A stretch of DNA of 64,000 nucleotides from Erodium maritimum (taxonomy: Eukaryota > Streptophyta > Magnoliopsida > Geraniales > Geraniaceae). Of this stretch, positions 9,826 to 20,789 are shown piece by piece (the stretch's first letter is position 1; every line of letters starts with the position of its first letter). The DNA is taken from contig OY997591.1 in NCBI GenBank assembly GCA_963921825.1, positions 54,723,031 to 54,787,030 of the forward strand, read 5' to 3'. The position numbers and the translations under genes are program-made. Under the pieces are notes generated by a model. It had not been told where the DNA came from. It did not search any database and was given only the letters and a program-made list of their open reading frames with translations.

Positions 9826-10916
9826 GGATAACTTCAAAAAGCCGCATAAAACTATACGCTTTTATCTCCTACATACTCACTTATATTTTTATTTCAAACA
9901 ACCCCCCAAACTATCCATATTTTATTACCGTTTGATTTTTTTGTCAGTTTTTCTGTTAGTTTTTTCAAAAATGACTAAAATACCCCGACAGTTATAAACT
10001 CTAATATCAAGCATGACTTTCACATAATTACGAAAATGCCATTATACATAAAGTAAGAAAAATAAGAAATCAAAATTAATTTTTATTTATTTTCAGAAAA
10101 TAATAAAAAATAATTAATTTTTATTTATTTTCAGAAAAAATAATAATTATTGTTTTTTATTTATTTTCAAAAAATAAGGAAATAAAAAAATATTTTTTAT
10201 TTACTTTCAACAGATAAGAAAAAATTATTTTTTACCTAAAAAAATTATTCTGTCTATTTTCCACTAATTATTTTTTCTGGAAATTATTTCTAGAAAAAAT
10301 ATTATTTTTTATTTACTTTCAGAAAATAAGAAAATATAAAAAAAAATTATTTTTATTTATTTTAAGAAAATAAGAAATAATTATTTTCTAAAAATAAATA
10401 AATAAATAAATAGTTTTTTTGGAAATAGTTTCTGGAAAACAAACAAAAAGTATTTTTAGAGCTGGAAATTTATTTTTTCTTATCTTCTGAAAATAAATAA
10501 AAAATAATTAATTTTTTGTTATTTTCTCATTTTCTAAAAATAAATAAATAATTATTATTTTTTCTTATTTTCTGAAATTAAAATAAAATAATTATTTTTT
10601 CTTATTTTCTGAAAGTAAATAAAAATTAATTATTTTTTCTTATTTTCTGAAAATAAATAAAAATTCATTTTGATTTCTTATTTTTCTTATTTTATGTGTA
10701 ATGGCATTTTCGTAAATATGTGAAAGTCATGGTTGATATTAGGCTTTATAAGGGTAGGGGTATTTTCGTCATTTCCGAAAAAACTAACAGAAAAACTGAC
10801 AGAAAATGAAACCGTGATAAAATATAGATAGTTTGGGGGGTCGTATGAAATAAAAATAGAAGTGGGTATGTAGATGATAAACGCGTATAGTTTTATGCGG
10901 CTTTTTAAAGTTATCC
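9826..10916. mobile_element. Large hairpin DNA element inserted in the LINE poly(A)
   Basis: The ends are inverted repeats: GGATAACTTCAAAAAGCCGC at 9826 faces GCGGCTTTTTAAAGTTATCC at 10916. The arms stay complementary for about 220 bp, including CATAAAACTATACGC and the AACCCCCCAAACTATC / GATAGTTTGGGGGG pair. The AT-rich middle (TTTATTTATTTTCAGAAAATAA and its complement) continues the symmetry, so most of the 1.09 kb could fold back on itself. It sits inside the LINE A tail with seven A on the left and eight on the right, so the duplication is within homopolymer. There is no transposase. Long arms and an A-rich site would fit a non-autonomous Mutator-like or foldback element; the superfamily is inference. 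Confidence 0.85.
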
Positions 10917-11316
10917 AAAAAAAACAATGTGACAATTCTGATAAACTAGTGGGTGAAAGTTGTGGTAGAGTTATAGGTAAGATGGTGGCCGGAGGAACAC
11001 AATCTCGAGACAAAGAGAGCATGAACTTATGTAACAAGGCTCTATGAACACAATGCCTCTCTATTTTAATGACCTTTTTTATAAAAAAAAATATAATTAC
11101 ATCCCCTTAAATTTCTACTTGTCTTATTTTGTATATTTTTATTACAAATGTTTCCTATTCCCTAACAAATCTCATATGTTTCTTAATACAAGTTCCTTAT
11201 AATTTGCTTATATTTCTTATTACAACTTCAAAACAATAGTACCATTTAGAAACTAAAAATATAAACAACTATTTGTTTGAGTTTTTTTACATGTTTTGTT
11301 TCAATTTCCTAATCAT
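10917..11316. other. AT-rich DNA without recognised features
   Basis: About 400 bp flanking the LINE. A short stretch AATTCTGATAAACTAGTGGG (after 10930) may be the former host flank of the Gypsy/LINE complex. No coding frame or repeat was recognised. Confidence 0.6.
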
Positions 11317-11324
11317 GCCTTTAA

Positions 11325-13164
11325 TTTTTTTTTTGATAAGCGAAATTTTATTAGGCAAATGTTCTACAAAAATAGTAGAACAAAGCAAGGAAACGATCCA
11401 CAAGACTGGATCAATTTCTCAGACTATAACAAGCTACAAGTAGCAAAACAAATAAGACCTTAACAATGGAAAAGAACCGTCCGACCGTCATCCTCTCTTC
11501 CTTGCGTCCTTTTAAGCAAAGAAACCGATTGGAAACGGAGATAGGGATTGCGGCTGTCAACGTATCCGGACGATCCTCATTTTCACTAATCTCAACAACC
11601 TTGCACGAGGGTTGTTCGAACTTTAGAGAAATAAGATCAACAGCCTTTTGCACAACTCTCTTGCGAAAACTCCATTCACCTGTGCTATCCTTCTGAGCGA
11701 TGTCAACTGTCAGGCTTCCCAACTTACCTCCTTTATCAGCGCTAGTTTTCGCTCTAGTCTGATAAATAACAGTGGTAGGAACAATGGACTTCACAGGTCC
11801 CTTCTTCGGACGACCACGTCGTTTTGGAGCAGGATCATAGCCTTGAGTCGGAGATTTAAGAAGAATCTCCTTCCACGGACTACCCTGCAAATCACCATCT
11901 GAAGCACCCTGATGTGAAGTCTGTCCCGTTGCCAACAAATCAGACGCTATCACCTGTTGGGCCTGGCCAAGATTTAAGGCCGCAGGCCCAAGCCCATACC
12001 CACCTCCTGGTTTAGTTGGGCCTGGACCCACGTCCCTATCACCTTGGGCCATAACGAGTGGGCTGGACACAATCACGACTTCTCCTGCACAATCGGCCGA
12101 AACAACGATTTCGCGAAACTCCAACGGATCAACATGCGATCCCTGATTTCCAGCTAAGTTTAATGACGCAAATAACTGCTCCGGATTTTGTGGAAATTCA
12201 GCAAACGTTTCTGATTCACCACGATCCAAATCGTCGAGATCGCCGGAACTCAAAGGGTCATTTTCCGGGCGAGAAGACGTCTCCACTCCCGTTGTGCCAA
12301 CCGGAGAACGAGAAAAAGTCACCGCCGGAATCCCCTCTGAACTTTCCCCATCGACCAGAACCTCTGAAGCGAGACTCTATTTCTGGGAATAAGAAACAGA
12401 GTTGGTGCTCTGTTTTTCAACCGTACCTTGCGAGATCGCCGTCGGCATTTCCACTCGAATCCGGCGTCTTGCGACTACAACCAGGAACGTATGGCCGTGA
12501 TACGTGAGTCCATTCATCCCTTCGATTGCTTGAGCAGCGACTGTTTTGGATTCGAAACGCACGAAACCATAGTAACGACCTATGCGATTTGGGCGTTTGT
12601 AGACTGTAGTTTCCACGATCTTCCCAAACACCCCAAACACATTACGAGCCCAATCCTCTGACGACCCATACGGTAAATTGTAGATGAAAATTTCGTCCTC
12701 GTACTCTAAAGGATCCAACTTTCCATCCAGCAGCGCTTGTCTTCTCTTCTCTCACAGGCTTAAACTTTGCCTGAGCAGAAGCTTTTCCACCGGACTGGTC
12801 AGGCATGGGATTCGCCTCCTTCCCATCCTGAGCACACGACTGAACATGCGTCTGGCTCGCCTCCTTCCCACCCTGATCGCATGACGCAACAGTTCCATTT
12901 GCCGACGCCTTCCGACCCTTCTTGGTTGAGGCACAAGCAACAGAAGCCTTAGAAGGCTTAGATGCCTTAATACCATACGATGAAGACTCCTTTCGAGCTC
13001 TCCTCCTCGTCTTGCTCGGAGATGGATGTCCAACCACGATGCTGGTATACTCTCCATACAAAGACAATAACAAGGAGCAGAACCCAGAGAAAGAGAGCGT
13101 TTTCATAAGGAGCAGATCTCTTTGTCCAATATGTAACATGTTGACCTAGTTGATGAACAAAAAC
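11325..13164 (-). mobile_element. ORF1-only LINE retroposon, RRM class (element e)
   Basis: On the minus strand the element ends with TTTCGCTTATC and a run of about ten A (seen as T at 11325-11334). It is bounded by the duplication GCCTTTAA at 11317-11324 and 13165-13172, a sign of target-primed retrotransposition. Between the ends there is only an ORF1-type frame (RRM, basic linker, KRRGRPKK) and a 3' untranslated region; no endonuclease or reverse transcriptase occurs. LINE B shares the ORF1 C-terminus and 3' untranslated region, again with no ORF2 between them. Such an element would need enzymes in trans. It may be 5'-truncated. Confidence 0.8.
11411..13139 (-). pseudogene. LINE ORF1 protein, basic N-terminus, RRM and KRRGRPKK tail
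   Basis: Reading leftward, 13139-12720 encodes a Lys/Ser/Gly-rich basic N-terminus (KASKPSKASVACASTKKGRK). A frame change near 12715 leads to an RNA recognition motif: RNP2-like IFIYNLPYG and RNP1-like RYYGFVRFESK, within 12718-12430. After another frame change (12322-11411) comes an acidic and Gly-rich linker, then KRRGRPKKG, resembling an AT-hook or nuclear localisation signal, and VIYQTRAKTSADKG. A similar Y-x-TR-x-KT motif appears in the ORF1s at 15.6 kb and 56.4 kb, supporting a shared family. ORF1 proteins bind element RNA in ribonucleoprotein particles. The frame ends in a hydrophobic tail (VLFVLLLVACYS) that overlaps the 3' untranslated region. Two frameshifts make it a pseudogene. 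Confidence 0.75.
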
Positions 13165-13172
13165 GCCTTTAA

Positions 13173-14436
13173 AATTTAAGTTATTTCATTTTCTAATTAT
13201 ATTATATATCTAATTATGAATCATCACAATATCTTCTTATAAATTAATGTATGCGGATTCGTAAGTATACAAATGATGATTAAAAAAAGTCGCGGACACT
13301 CCAAAATTAGGGTTATCCCCTCTTCTCCAATACCTGTCGCTATTTTCAAAAGATCTATGGCCATTTATAGTTCCTCATTCTCCTCCTCCTCGGCCCACAC
13401 GGCCTGCGCCCATAAAAAATCGGTCTCGTCACGCTAGACAGCCGTGATACACCTTGAGTAGCTCCGGATCCGCGAGAACCAAGTCGTGGTGTGGCCACCA
13501 CTCTATCATATGCCGACACCCCCGACAACAAATTTTTGGGTAGGCCAGCCTCTTTCGTCCGCTACTCCGGCGAGAGGATCCCTAGAGGTCATCTCGGACC
13601 GACTAGGTGGGATCTCTTTGGAGGACAACCTCGAGGACGATGTCGTAGTCATAGTCCGAAGCGAGGCAATACCTATCGTCTCTAATAGTCGGTATCCACT
13701 ATCGCTGGCTGGGAGGCACTGGGAGTGAATCTCATCTATGTCAGTAGGATCCCCACACAGTTATTGTCGCCTTCTTTCAAAGTCCCCCAACAGATGATGG
13801 AAACACACGCTTGGGTCGGGAAGAAAAAAGAATATTGGGAGCTCGGGGGAGGAATGGATACCAAGCGGCTAAAGATACTAAATACCAAAAGAAGGAACAT
13901 GACGGGTCAGGTCTATAGTCGTGCTTTCCAATTGAAAAGGGCCCCGGAGACACCGGGACCCCCATCTGCATAGTACTGGGTCCTCGATGAAGATGAATAT
14001 GAGGACGACTCTAATCATGCGATGATTGTAAAACTGACCCGACAGGAACCATGAGCCTATATGGGGCTCGAGGGTAGATGGGTGGTGGCCTACCCCTCAC
14101 GATCCGGGACCAGTTATACAAGTTGTGACTGGGGGGAGCGTGTCTACACCAAGGATTTCTTGATGTTTTAGTCGTTTAGTTCATGTTTTAATTTGTTTTG
14201 TTTTGATATTTCTATGGTTGTTTCCTTTCATTATTTTACATTCCCAGTTCAGGGTTGGACGTAAGAATTTTTATCTTTGTCTGAGATGGAAATTAGACTA
14301 CATCGACGGGTCCAAGACCGTCGGATTTCCTACTGTGAATTTGCTTTTATTCTGGTTTCCAGGGCTTCTATCCCTACTTGTATTATTTGATTGGTACTAG
14401 TAATGCAATTCCTCGGCGCCCGTATCAAAAAACAAA
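13173..14436 (+). other. Unclassified, probably retroposed remnant
   Basis: The AT-rich start is followed at about 13310 by AAAATTAGGGTTATCCCC, similar to 5' ends of other retroposons here, and at 14430 by CGCCCGTATCAAAAAAC, which looks like a LINE tail. Short frames (13486-13728, 13725-13973) have no motif I recognise. A conceptual reading near 13980 (DEDEYEDDSNHAMIVK) is acidic. It could be another decayed ORF1-only retroposon, but no domain or clear duplication confirms this. Confidence 0.35.
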
Positions 14437-14639
14437 GATTATATAAATTATAAATAAGGAAAACTCTATTTCTAATCTCTGTTGATATTAATGAAACTAT
14501 ATATTTATTGTTAGTCAAAAGAAATAATACTTATAAAATGAGTAAACTGAGTAGGAAATTGATATATAAATGATAATATATATGAATATACCCTAAGAAT
14601 TAATTAAAGTGCTTGTCTAATTGCTCCCTCAGGTACGAT

Positions 14640-15204
14640 ATCTCGGACTAAACCTCGAATACTACTTGACGACCGGTACGCTTGGTGTATCAATTTGTGA
14701 CGTGGGAAATAGGGATACGAGAGTTTTTTATAGAATACTTTAGAAATCTCTTCTCGACTCAGATTCATAATCTGGCCCACTTCACCGCACGACTATCAGA
14801 ATCCCAGAACTTGTCACTCTTAGCCTCAGGACTTTCTAGTGAAATTCGGGCAGCAGTGTTCCAAATGGGGTCGGATAAGCCCTCGAGACCAGATGGGTTT
14901 AATCCCCGATTTTTCCAATATTATTGGCCTATGATGCCTAATTAAATTCGTTTGTTATATTAATGGTGTGCTAACAATAAGGACTTTCAATCCGGATCTA
15001 AATGATACACCTATTGTTCTTATTCCAAATAAATCGGACCTAGAACGAATTACAGACTTGCGACCCATTGCGCTCTACAACGTCATATTTTGGATTTTAT
15101 CCAAGAACCTTGCAAATAGACTTCGTCCTCTTTTGTAGTCTGTGATCTCTGAGACTCAATGGGTATTTATTCTACGGAGATGCATTCAAGATAATATCAT
15201 AATC
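14640..15204 (+). pseudogene. LINE A reverse transcriptase, N-terminal part
   Basis: The frame from 14682 shows FIEYFRNLFSTQ, then a run of residues ending QMGSDKPSRPDGFNPRFFQYYW, which is the plant LINE motif before the polymerase palm (usually DKAPGPDGF). After a stop at 14943 comes PIVLIPNKSDLERITDLRPIAL, the next conserved block, then NLANRLRPLL and SETQWVFILRRCIQDNIII. At that point LINE B interrupts the gene. Stops at 14943 and 15137 and the missing N-terminus make it a relic. Confidence 0.85.
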
Positions 15205-15810
15205 GTCTCCGTATACGTTGATAAGCTACGTCAATTCTGGGCAAAAGGTCTTATCAGGTTGGGCTTGGTTTCAACCAATCTGGTTTTGTATCCGATCTGG
15301 TCGGGTTGGGCCTGCCATGTGGGCTTCTTGAGCTTGTCTCAATCGGCTCATCAGAAAAGGCCCAACTGTTGGCCAAGAGGATCCAAAATTAGTTACCATT
15401 TTTAAGCGAATGGAGAATGACTTGGACCCCTCAGTGATGGGTTCGGGTCAAGACAATCAGTTTCGGGGCGTTGAACCGACTGTGAAGATTGGATTTCAAG
15501 GAAGTCTGTGGAAGGAAGCCTTGCAAAAACCGATCTCGGGGGCTTAGCCAAAAAGACGTGGTCGCCCTAAAAAGGGCCAAGCGAAGGTGATTGCACAACC
15601 AGTGGTAGGGTATCAGATAAGAGCTAGGACTTTTGCTGATAAAACGGATAAATCGGTACGTTTCTTAGTGAATGTAGCCAAAAAAGACTACAGTTACAGC
15701 TCGAAGGTTGGTAGAAAAGTTGTTTATTTATGTTCCTTAGCTCTCGATCAAGATTTCGAGGGAAGACATTTTGAACCGACTTCTGCTCAAGTCCTAACCC
15801 TTGTTCCGGT
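15205..15810 (+). pseudogene. LINE B ORF1 C-terminal fragment
   Basis: After untranslatable sequence, the reading near 15546-15800 gives PKRRGRPKKGQAKVI, then VVGYQIRARTFADKTDKS and FLVNVAKKDYSYSSKVGRKVV. These align with the minus-strand ORF1 at 11.4-12.3 kb (KRRGRPKKGPVKSI, VIYQTRAKTSADK, LTVDIAQKDS). The basic motif is probably for nucleic acid binding or nuclear entry. The RRM is missing through 5' truncation. The Copia LTR enters after LTLVPV; the expected continuation VSN(W/R)F is encoded at 20590 onward. Confidence 0.75.
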
Positions 15811-18800
15811 TGTTAGTCTTAGTGCTCGTAGTTCAATCCTAAATGTCCAAATGTATATATCATCGTTAACAATAAAATTAAAGCGGCTTTATATTGATGT
15901 GTGCTCTGATCTATGCCCACCATGCGAATAGAACCATAGATCGAGATAGATCACACTCGATGGGTCCCTAGTCAACAATGTTTCACTAGAAGCGACTAGT
16001 ATGAAAGATGACTCTTTATGGCTTACGTTCTATTAGTCATTGGAATGGGATTCCGGAGTTTGATCATAGATATCATGTGGGACATGATATTGGACGACCC
16101 GACATGAATATGTGCCATAGATTAAGTCATGAACATATTCATTTTCGTAGCTTGTCTTGTATCCTTAGACCAAGGAGTCTTTGTGATCGCTATGCAGTAA
16201 ACAACTGAGTTTGACCTGAGCCTAATGTTTTCTGTAATAGGGCTTCCATAAGAGCCATGATTGGCTTGGGGACAGACTACATGAGTGACACGAAAGACGG
16301 CTAAGGGATTTATCCCTCATACTACGGTATGGGAAAGATATCGGTTCTCGGCCGCTAGATCGAGAGTGACTGAAAGAATAGCATGGCCATGCACATGATA
16401 CTAGGTATCATATATTCAGTCATCTCACATATCAAGAAAAAGTGATTGAGAATAATAAAGATAATGGCTCTATGCCTTATCTCAATCAGGATATCGGAGA
16501 TAAAAGGATAATGACAGGGACGACGGAAAGGTTAGAATCGACAGGGTCGATTCGTTATGCAGTGTCAGGCAATACTAAAGTCTCGTTAGTTGCCACTTAA
16601 ATAGGATCAAGTAAAATGGGATTTTACGTTGATCTATTGACATGCATAAACCTAAGGGTCACACCGGAGGGTGAAACTCATTGACACATTTATGGAGAAT
16701 AACCAAAAGGGAGTTGTCTCTGGACATGACCAAAACTGGGTTTTGGGTCATGTGCCCGTAAGTGAATAGGACTTTACGGATCAAGACAAGGCTTGGAGTC
16801 TTGGGATTGATCGCGTCGAATAATGTTGGACATTTCTGGTATGGAAGTCTTGGAGGCGATGTGCAAATCACGAGACCTCGTTGGAAATGGCCACGGGCCA
16901 TGTTCCAAGAGTCCCATGAAATGCCCATGCAACCAAGGCCCATGGAATTAATTATTCAAGTCTTGATTAATTAGTACTAAGTAAGTAAGACAAGGATTAA
17001 GGTGTTGGTGATTCGCCACCTAACCTCATCTTGTCTAGCCATACTTTGTCCTATTTACACCTTACTTGTCACCATACTTGTTCCATGCTTTTAGTTTGAC
17101 AAGTATGGAGTTTGTTATGTTTAAGTCATCCTTTTTCAACATAACAAACACAAGACAAGAATAGGAAACACAATTTTATCTCCCTCCCCTCCCAAATTTT
17201 GGCCAAGGCAAGCTTTCATCTCCTGTAAGAACCACCCCTTGTCGATCGCGATCGAACCGGTGAATTCTAGACAAGTTTGACTTTCGGCCGAAAAACTCAA
17301 CCGATGACTCAGGAAGTCATTTGGTACCTTTCCGGGGCCCAAAAAGCTTAGCCGTCATCACGGTTAGCTTAGTTGGGCCGTTTCCTTCAGTTTGACTGTA
17401 ATATTGGTTAGGTCAAATTTCGGTCAAACTCGGACTTTTTATCGGTTATTTTCCGATATAATCTAGGAAGGCTGGAAATTAATTAAGTGAAAGTGACCCC
17501 ACATGACACTTGGCATTTTTGGCTTGGAGGATGAAAAAGGAGCTTCAATTGACCCTTGTACCCTCCCAACTTACCTTTTAAGGGATAAGACCTTAAAGGT
17601 CTTTAAGTAAATTGACACAATAGGTCATTTTAAGCAAAGAGAGCACACAATTCAGCTCACTATTTGTTGTAGCAGCCGAAAATTACCAAGGGAGAGAAGA
17701 AGGGAGAGCTCCATTTCTTGAGGAAGAAGAAAGGAGGAAAAGCTAGCTACTTGGACCTTATTCTTGATAATTTCTTCTCCATTTTCCTTCCATCTTAATC
17801 ATCTCATCTTCCTAGAGGTATGGATGTCCTTAACTTTCCATTTCATCCACTTTCAAGTTTTGGGTTTTGTGGGTATTTGGCTTGAAGTTGAAGAACTAGC
17901 TTTTTTGATTGTTGTTGGAGAAGAATTAGTGAAGCTAGGTTGTTTGGATTGTGTTTTGGTTGAAGTTTTGATGATCCAATTGAGGGTGTTGATGATTGGG
18001 GACTTTTGATGGTTATTTTGGAGTTGTTTGGAGCTGGAAATGGAGTTTGTGGAGTGATTTTCATGGAATCCGAGCTGGGGAAGAAGGGGGAAGGCACTGG
18101 TCAGGTTTGGCACAGAACGTGACCAGGACCGGGCCAGGTGCCGGCACGGCAGGCCGCACGGAACGGGCCAGGTACTGGCACGGTGTGCAGTGCGGAATGG
18201 GCGTGAGTCTGGCACGGAACCTCACACGGTTCGTGTCAGACTCCGGGCCGGTGCGTCGCACGGTCCGTGCTGGTTACCGGGCCGGTCTATGATATGGTCT
18301 GTGCCAGGTTCCGGCACGGCCTGTGACACGGTCCGGACCGCCTTCCGGATCAGTTTTCCAAACCCAAAACCCTTCCTTTTGAGTCCATTTCGATTCCTAG
18401 GTCATTTCTTTGACCTTGTTTCTGGTACTTTAGGACTGTTCTGTATTTTTGGTTGAGGAGCACTCCGTTGGGTTACTAATTTTGGTATTATTGTGGTCCA
18501 AGATCGTGAGACCGAGCTCGAAAGGAGGGAAGGCCTTGGAACCGAACTAGAGGGACGAAGATCACTCTGGAACCCATATGAAGAACGGATGAAAGACTAA
18601 TCGAACTTTACAGCAGAGTATTATTAGAGGAAGACCACAAGGTAGGGAAAGTCCTAACTCCTCGTGCATTTCAATACTAGTATGCCTATTAGGTTAATAA
18701 AATCGAAAAGGTCCTAGAATTGCATATAGGATGCGAATAACTAGAATAAATGTCTTTCAATTACTAATAACTGGATGTGTATGCTTAGGATGTGAATCAT

Positions 18801-19216
18801 TGGTGTAGCTCGCTTTCAATACTTGGGAATTGATTTACTGGTAGAGAGGCCGTGATGAGCCCTCAGATTAGTTGTGTTTATTTCACATGCTTGGTTGCCT
18901 AGTTTGGATAAGCTAAGAGTCTAATACAACTAGATGATTCGAATGTCAAATATGAATGCTTGAATGTTTATGTGATCGAATACTTGGATGAATGATTGTA
19001 TGAACGTTGAATGTAATTGTTTGTGCTAAATGGGATATGATCGGGTGAATGATAGACCGATGGAGTGCGATTGGTAAGTAATTGGTAAGTGTAAGACTAC
19101 ATTGATTCTTGTAGTGTGTTGTGATAGAATTGTGATTCGTTAAGCGTTTGTTGCTCCTTGATTGTTTGAGTGTGTTACCTACTTGTGAGTCTTTAAGTTG
19201 ATTTCTATATCGGTAT

Positions 19217-19525
19217 GGCACCCACGCTGCGGGTGGGGTAGTGCCTTTAAGGTACCCACAGCAAAGGGAATGCTGGTGTGGGGTAGTACCTAAGCCGATG
19301 ACTTGGTATCCGGTATGGTACCTACACCGAAGGAAGTGCCGGTGTAGGGTAGTATCATAGTCGGTATCCGGTATGGTACCTACACCGAAGGAAGTGCCGG
19401 TGTGGGGTAGTATCATAGCCGGTGGATTGGACCCTGCGGGGCATTGATTACTGGACCCTGCGGGGCATTAATTATTGGACCCTGCGGGGCATTGATTATT
19501 GGACCCTGCGGGGCATTGGTTATTG
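19217..19525 (+). repeat. Hairpin array and 24 bp tandem array in Gypsy solo LTR
   Basis: Four units open with GG(C/T)AC and close with GT(G/A)CC or GTATC: 19217-19245, 19251-19290, 19317-19356 and 19375-19414. The third closing position pairs as C-G in unit one and T-A in the others; the G.T in units three and four is a wobble. Inner stems include CTACACCG/CGGTGTAG (19322-19347). Four GGACCCTGCGGGGCATT(G/A) copies follow, each with the palindromic core CCTGCGGG. Confidence 0.8.
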
Positions 19526-20006
19526 GATGGTTTACCCTACGGGGGATGGTTATTGGTTGATTCACCCAAGTGTATGCGTCCTGCGGGAGCAATACCTTGG
19601 TTCCCTATGACATATGGCCCTTTGGAGACGTTTCCGAGAATCCCGACGATAAGCGCCCTCAGGGGTTGTTACCGGTGTTCTCGGCGTTATACGTCTTTGT
19701 GATGTTATGCGTCTCCTCTGGACCGAGGGAAAATCCGACATGACACAACGAGTATTGTGGATCGGAGGGTGGCGACTTCATGTCCCACGGCATTAATTGG
19801 ACGCCTATTTTCTAATGTCTCTTTAAAGAAATGCATTGATTCCCTTATTTTCCTATGATTATTGTTGACTCTTTGAAAGTGTTAAACACTCGGTTTGTCT
19901 CCGTATTTCATCACCTGTTGGTTTCTCGTCTTATTAATATTTGAATAAACTTATGAACTCCTATTTATTAAACTGAAAGGTCGCCTTGGTTATGCATTTT
20001 CCCTAC

Positions 20007-20050
20007 TGAGCGTAAGCTCACCCCTATCTGTTTATGACTGTTTTACAGGT
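20007..20050 (+). promoter_or_regulatory. Conserved LTR hairpin and acceptor-like CAG
   Basis: TGAGC-GTAA-GCTCA is followed by CCCCTATCTG, a T-rich tract and TTTTACAG|GT. The equivalent site in the LTR at 406-3770 has a longer GTGAGCG/CGCTCAC stem and loop AA, so the stem is kept while the loop differs. Confidence 0.5.
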
Positions 20051-20589
20051 TTGCGTGACGAGTAGTGGACTCGAGGCTCGGGAGCTTCTATGGTCCGGGT
20101 GCTTATCTCTAGAGGCGTTGGTCATATTTTTAGTCATGAACCTTTGTTGCGGAATTTATCACGAGTTTTATAAACCTTTGGTCAAAGGATTTATTCTATG
20201 ATCTCGATTTTAGATATTTTGGATTGTAGTAAAGTTGGAGGATTTTATTGGCTTTATGGTATTTTATTGTTAAAACTGCTTCTTCCTTAAGTAACGTCTC
20301 GAGTTCGGTCAAAACCGGATTTGGGGCGTGACATCTCCATTTTGTGTTCTTGAGTCCTCAAAGAGAAGAAATACGTGGCTTTGATTCCCATGTGGATACG
20401 TAGACGTCTTAGAGACTCAAGCCAAATCATTCGTTACCCGGTGTTCTTGTTTTGGTAAGAAATAGTGCTGAATTTTTCTCTTGTGAATCCATTCTTTGTT
20501 AGTTGTTTCATGGTTTTAATCGTCTCTTGGTTTTCATTGATTTTCCGCTACGAGTTGGTTCATCTCCAACCCTACCTCGAGACCCAACA

Positions 20590-20789
20590 CCGGTATCTAA
20601 CTGGTTTACTTGTTTTAACCCGTATAGGAAATAGGCAAGGTGGTTTGTTTACGTCTTGTTATGTTCTGGTTCTATTTCTGCTCTTTGTAGCTGTATTGGT
20701 TGGAGGAAAAGGTATTTTTGGATCTCTTCTGGCTTTGTTCTATAACTTTATAGAACATTTGCTCAATAAATTCCTTTAGCTTATCAAAA
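20590..20789 (+). other. LINE B ORF1 end and 3' untranslated region
   Basis: The sequence resumes with CCGGTATCTAACTGGTTTAC, continuing ORF1 as VSNWFTCFNPYRK, then a stop. The T-rich tail includes TTATAGAACATTTGCTCAAT and ends TTAGCTTATCAAAAAAA. The overlapping 104-codon frame starting at 20465 spans the LTR/LINE junction and is not a gene. Confidence 0.75.

Larger units (their letters stand above)
17224..20333 (+). mobile_element. Gypsy solo LTR (3110 bp) with TSD TCTCC
   Basis: TGTAAGAACC at 17224 and GGGGCGTGACA at 20333 bound the LTR. TCTCC flanks it at 17219-17223 and 20334-20338. It sits inside the Copia solo LTR, so it is the younger of the two. It contains a GC-rich block of GGCACGG(C/T) repeats (18110-18330), a hairpin array (19217-19414), an array of GGACCCTGCGGGGCATTG units (19427-19525), the TGAGC/GCTCA hairpin (20007-20020) and an acceptor-like TTTTACAG|GT. 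No polyprotein sequence is present. Confidence 0.93.
15811..20589 (+). mobile_element. Copia solo LTR (interrupted) with TSD CCGGT
   Basis: It starts TGTTAGTCTTAG at 15811 and ends GAGACCCAACA at 20589, flanked by CCGGT at 15806-15810 and 20590-20594. It is the same LTR family as 30055-31741 and 36827-38513. Removing the nested Gypsy LTR leaves about 1.66 kb. Relative to those LTRs it lacks about 24 bp after GGCTTTATATT and has many substitutions, so it is older. With no internal region it is the product of LTR-LTR recombination. Its short open frames, shared with the other LTR copies, are not genes. Confidence 0.93.
15205..20789 (+). mobile_element. LINE B, 5'-truncated ORF1-only retroposon
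   Basis: LINE B proper is about 0.8 kb (15205-15810 and 20590-20789), interrupted by a solo LTR. It has the ORF1 C-terminal half, then directly a 3' untranslated region and tail (TTTAGCTTATC plus seven A at about 20789). The duplication ATAATATCATAAT at 15192-15204 reappears as ATAGTATCATAAT at 20790-20802. The order of ORF1 end, untranslated region and A tail matches element e at 11.3-13.2 kb, with homologous AGAACATTTGC(C/T)(T/C)AATAAA blocks. Confidence 0.8.

Noticed and set aside
12642..13139. Secreted-protein-like N-terminus (SFSGFCSLLLSLYG followed by Arg-rich stretch)
   Set aside because: It lies inside TSD-bounded element e, upstream of the RRM, and runs into a Lys-rich linker. A LINE ORF1 N-terminus is more likely than a host peptide gene.
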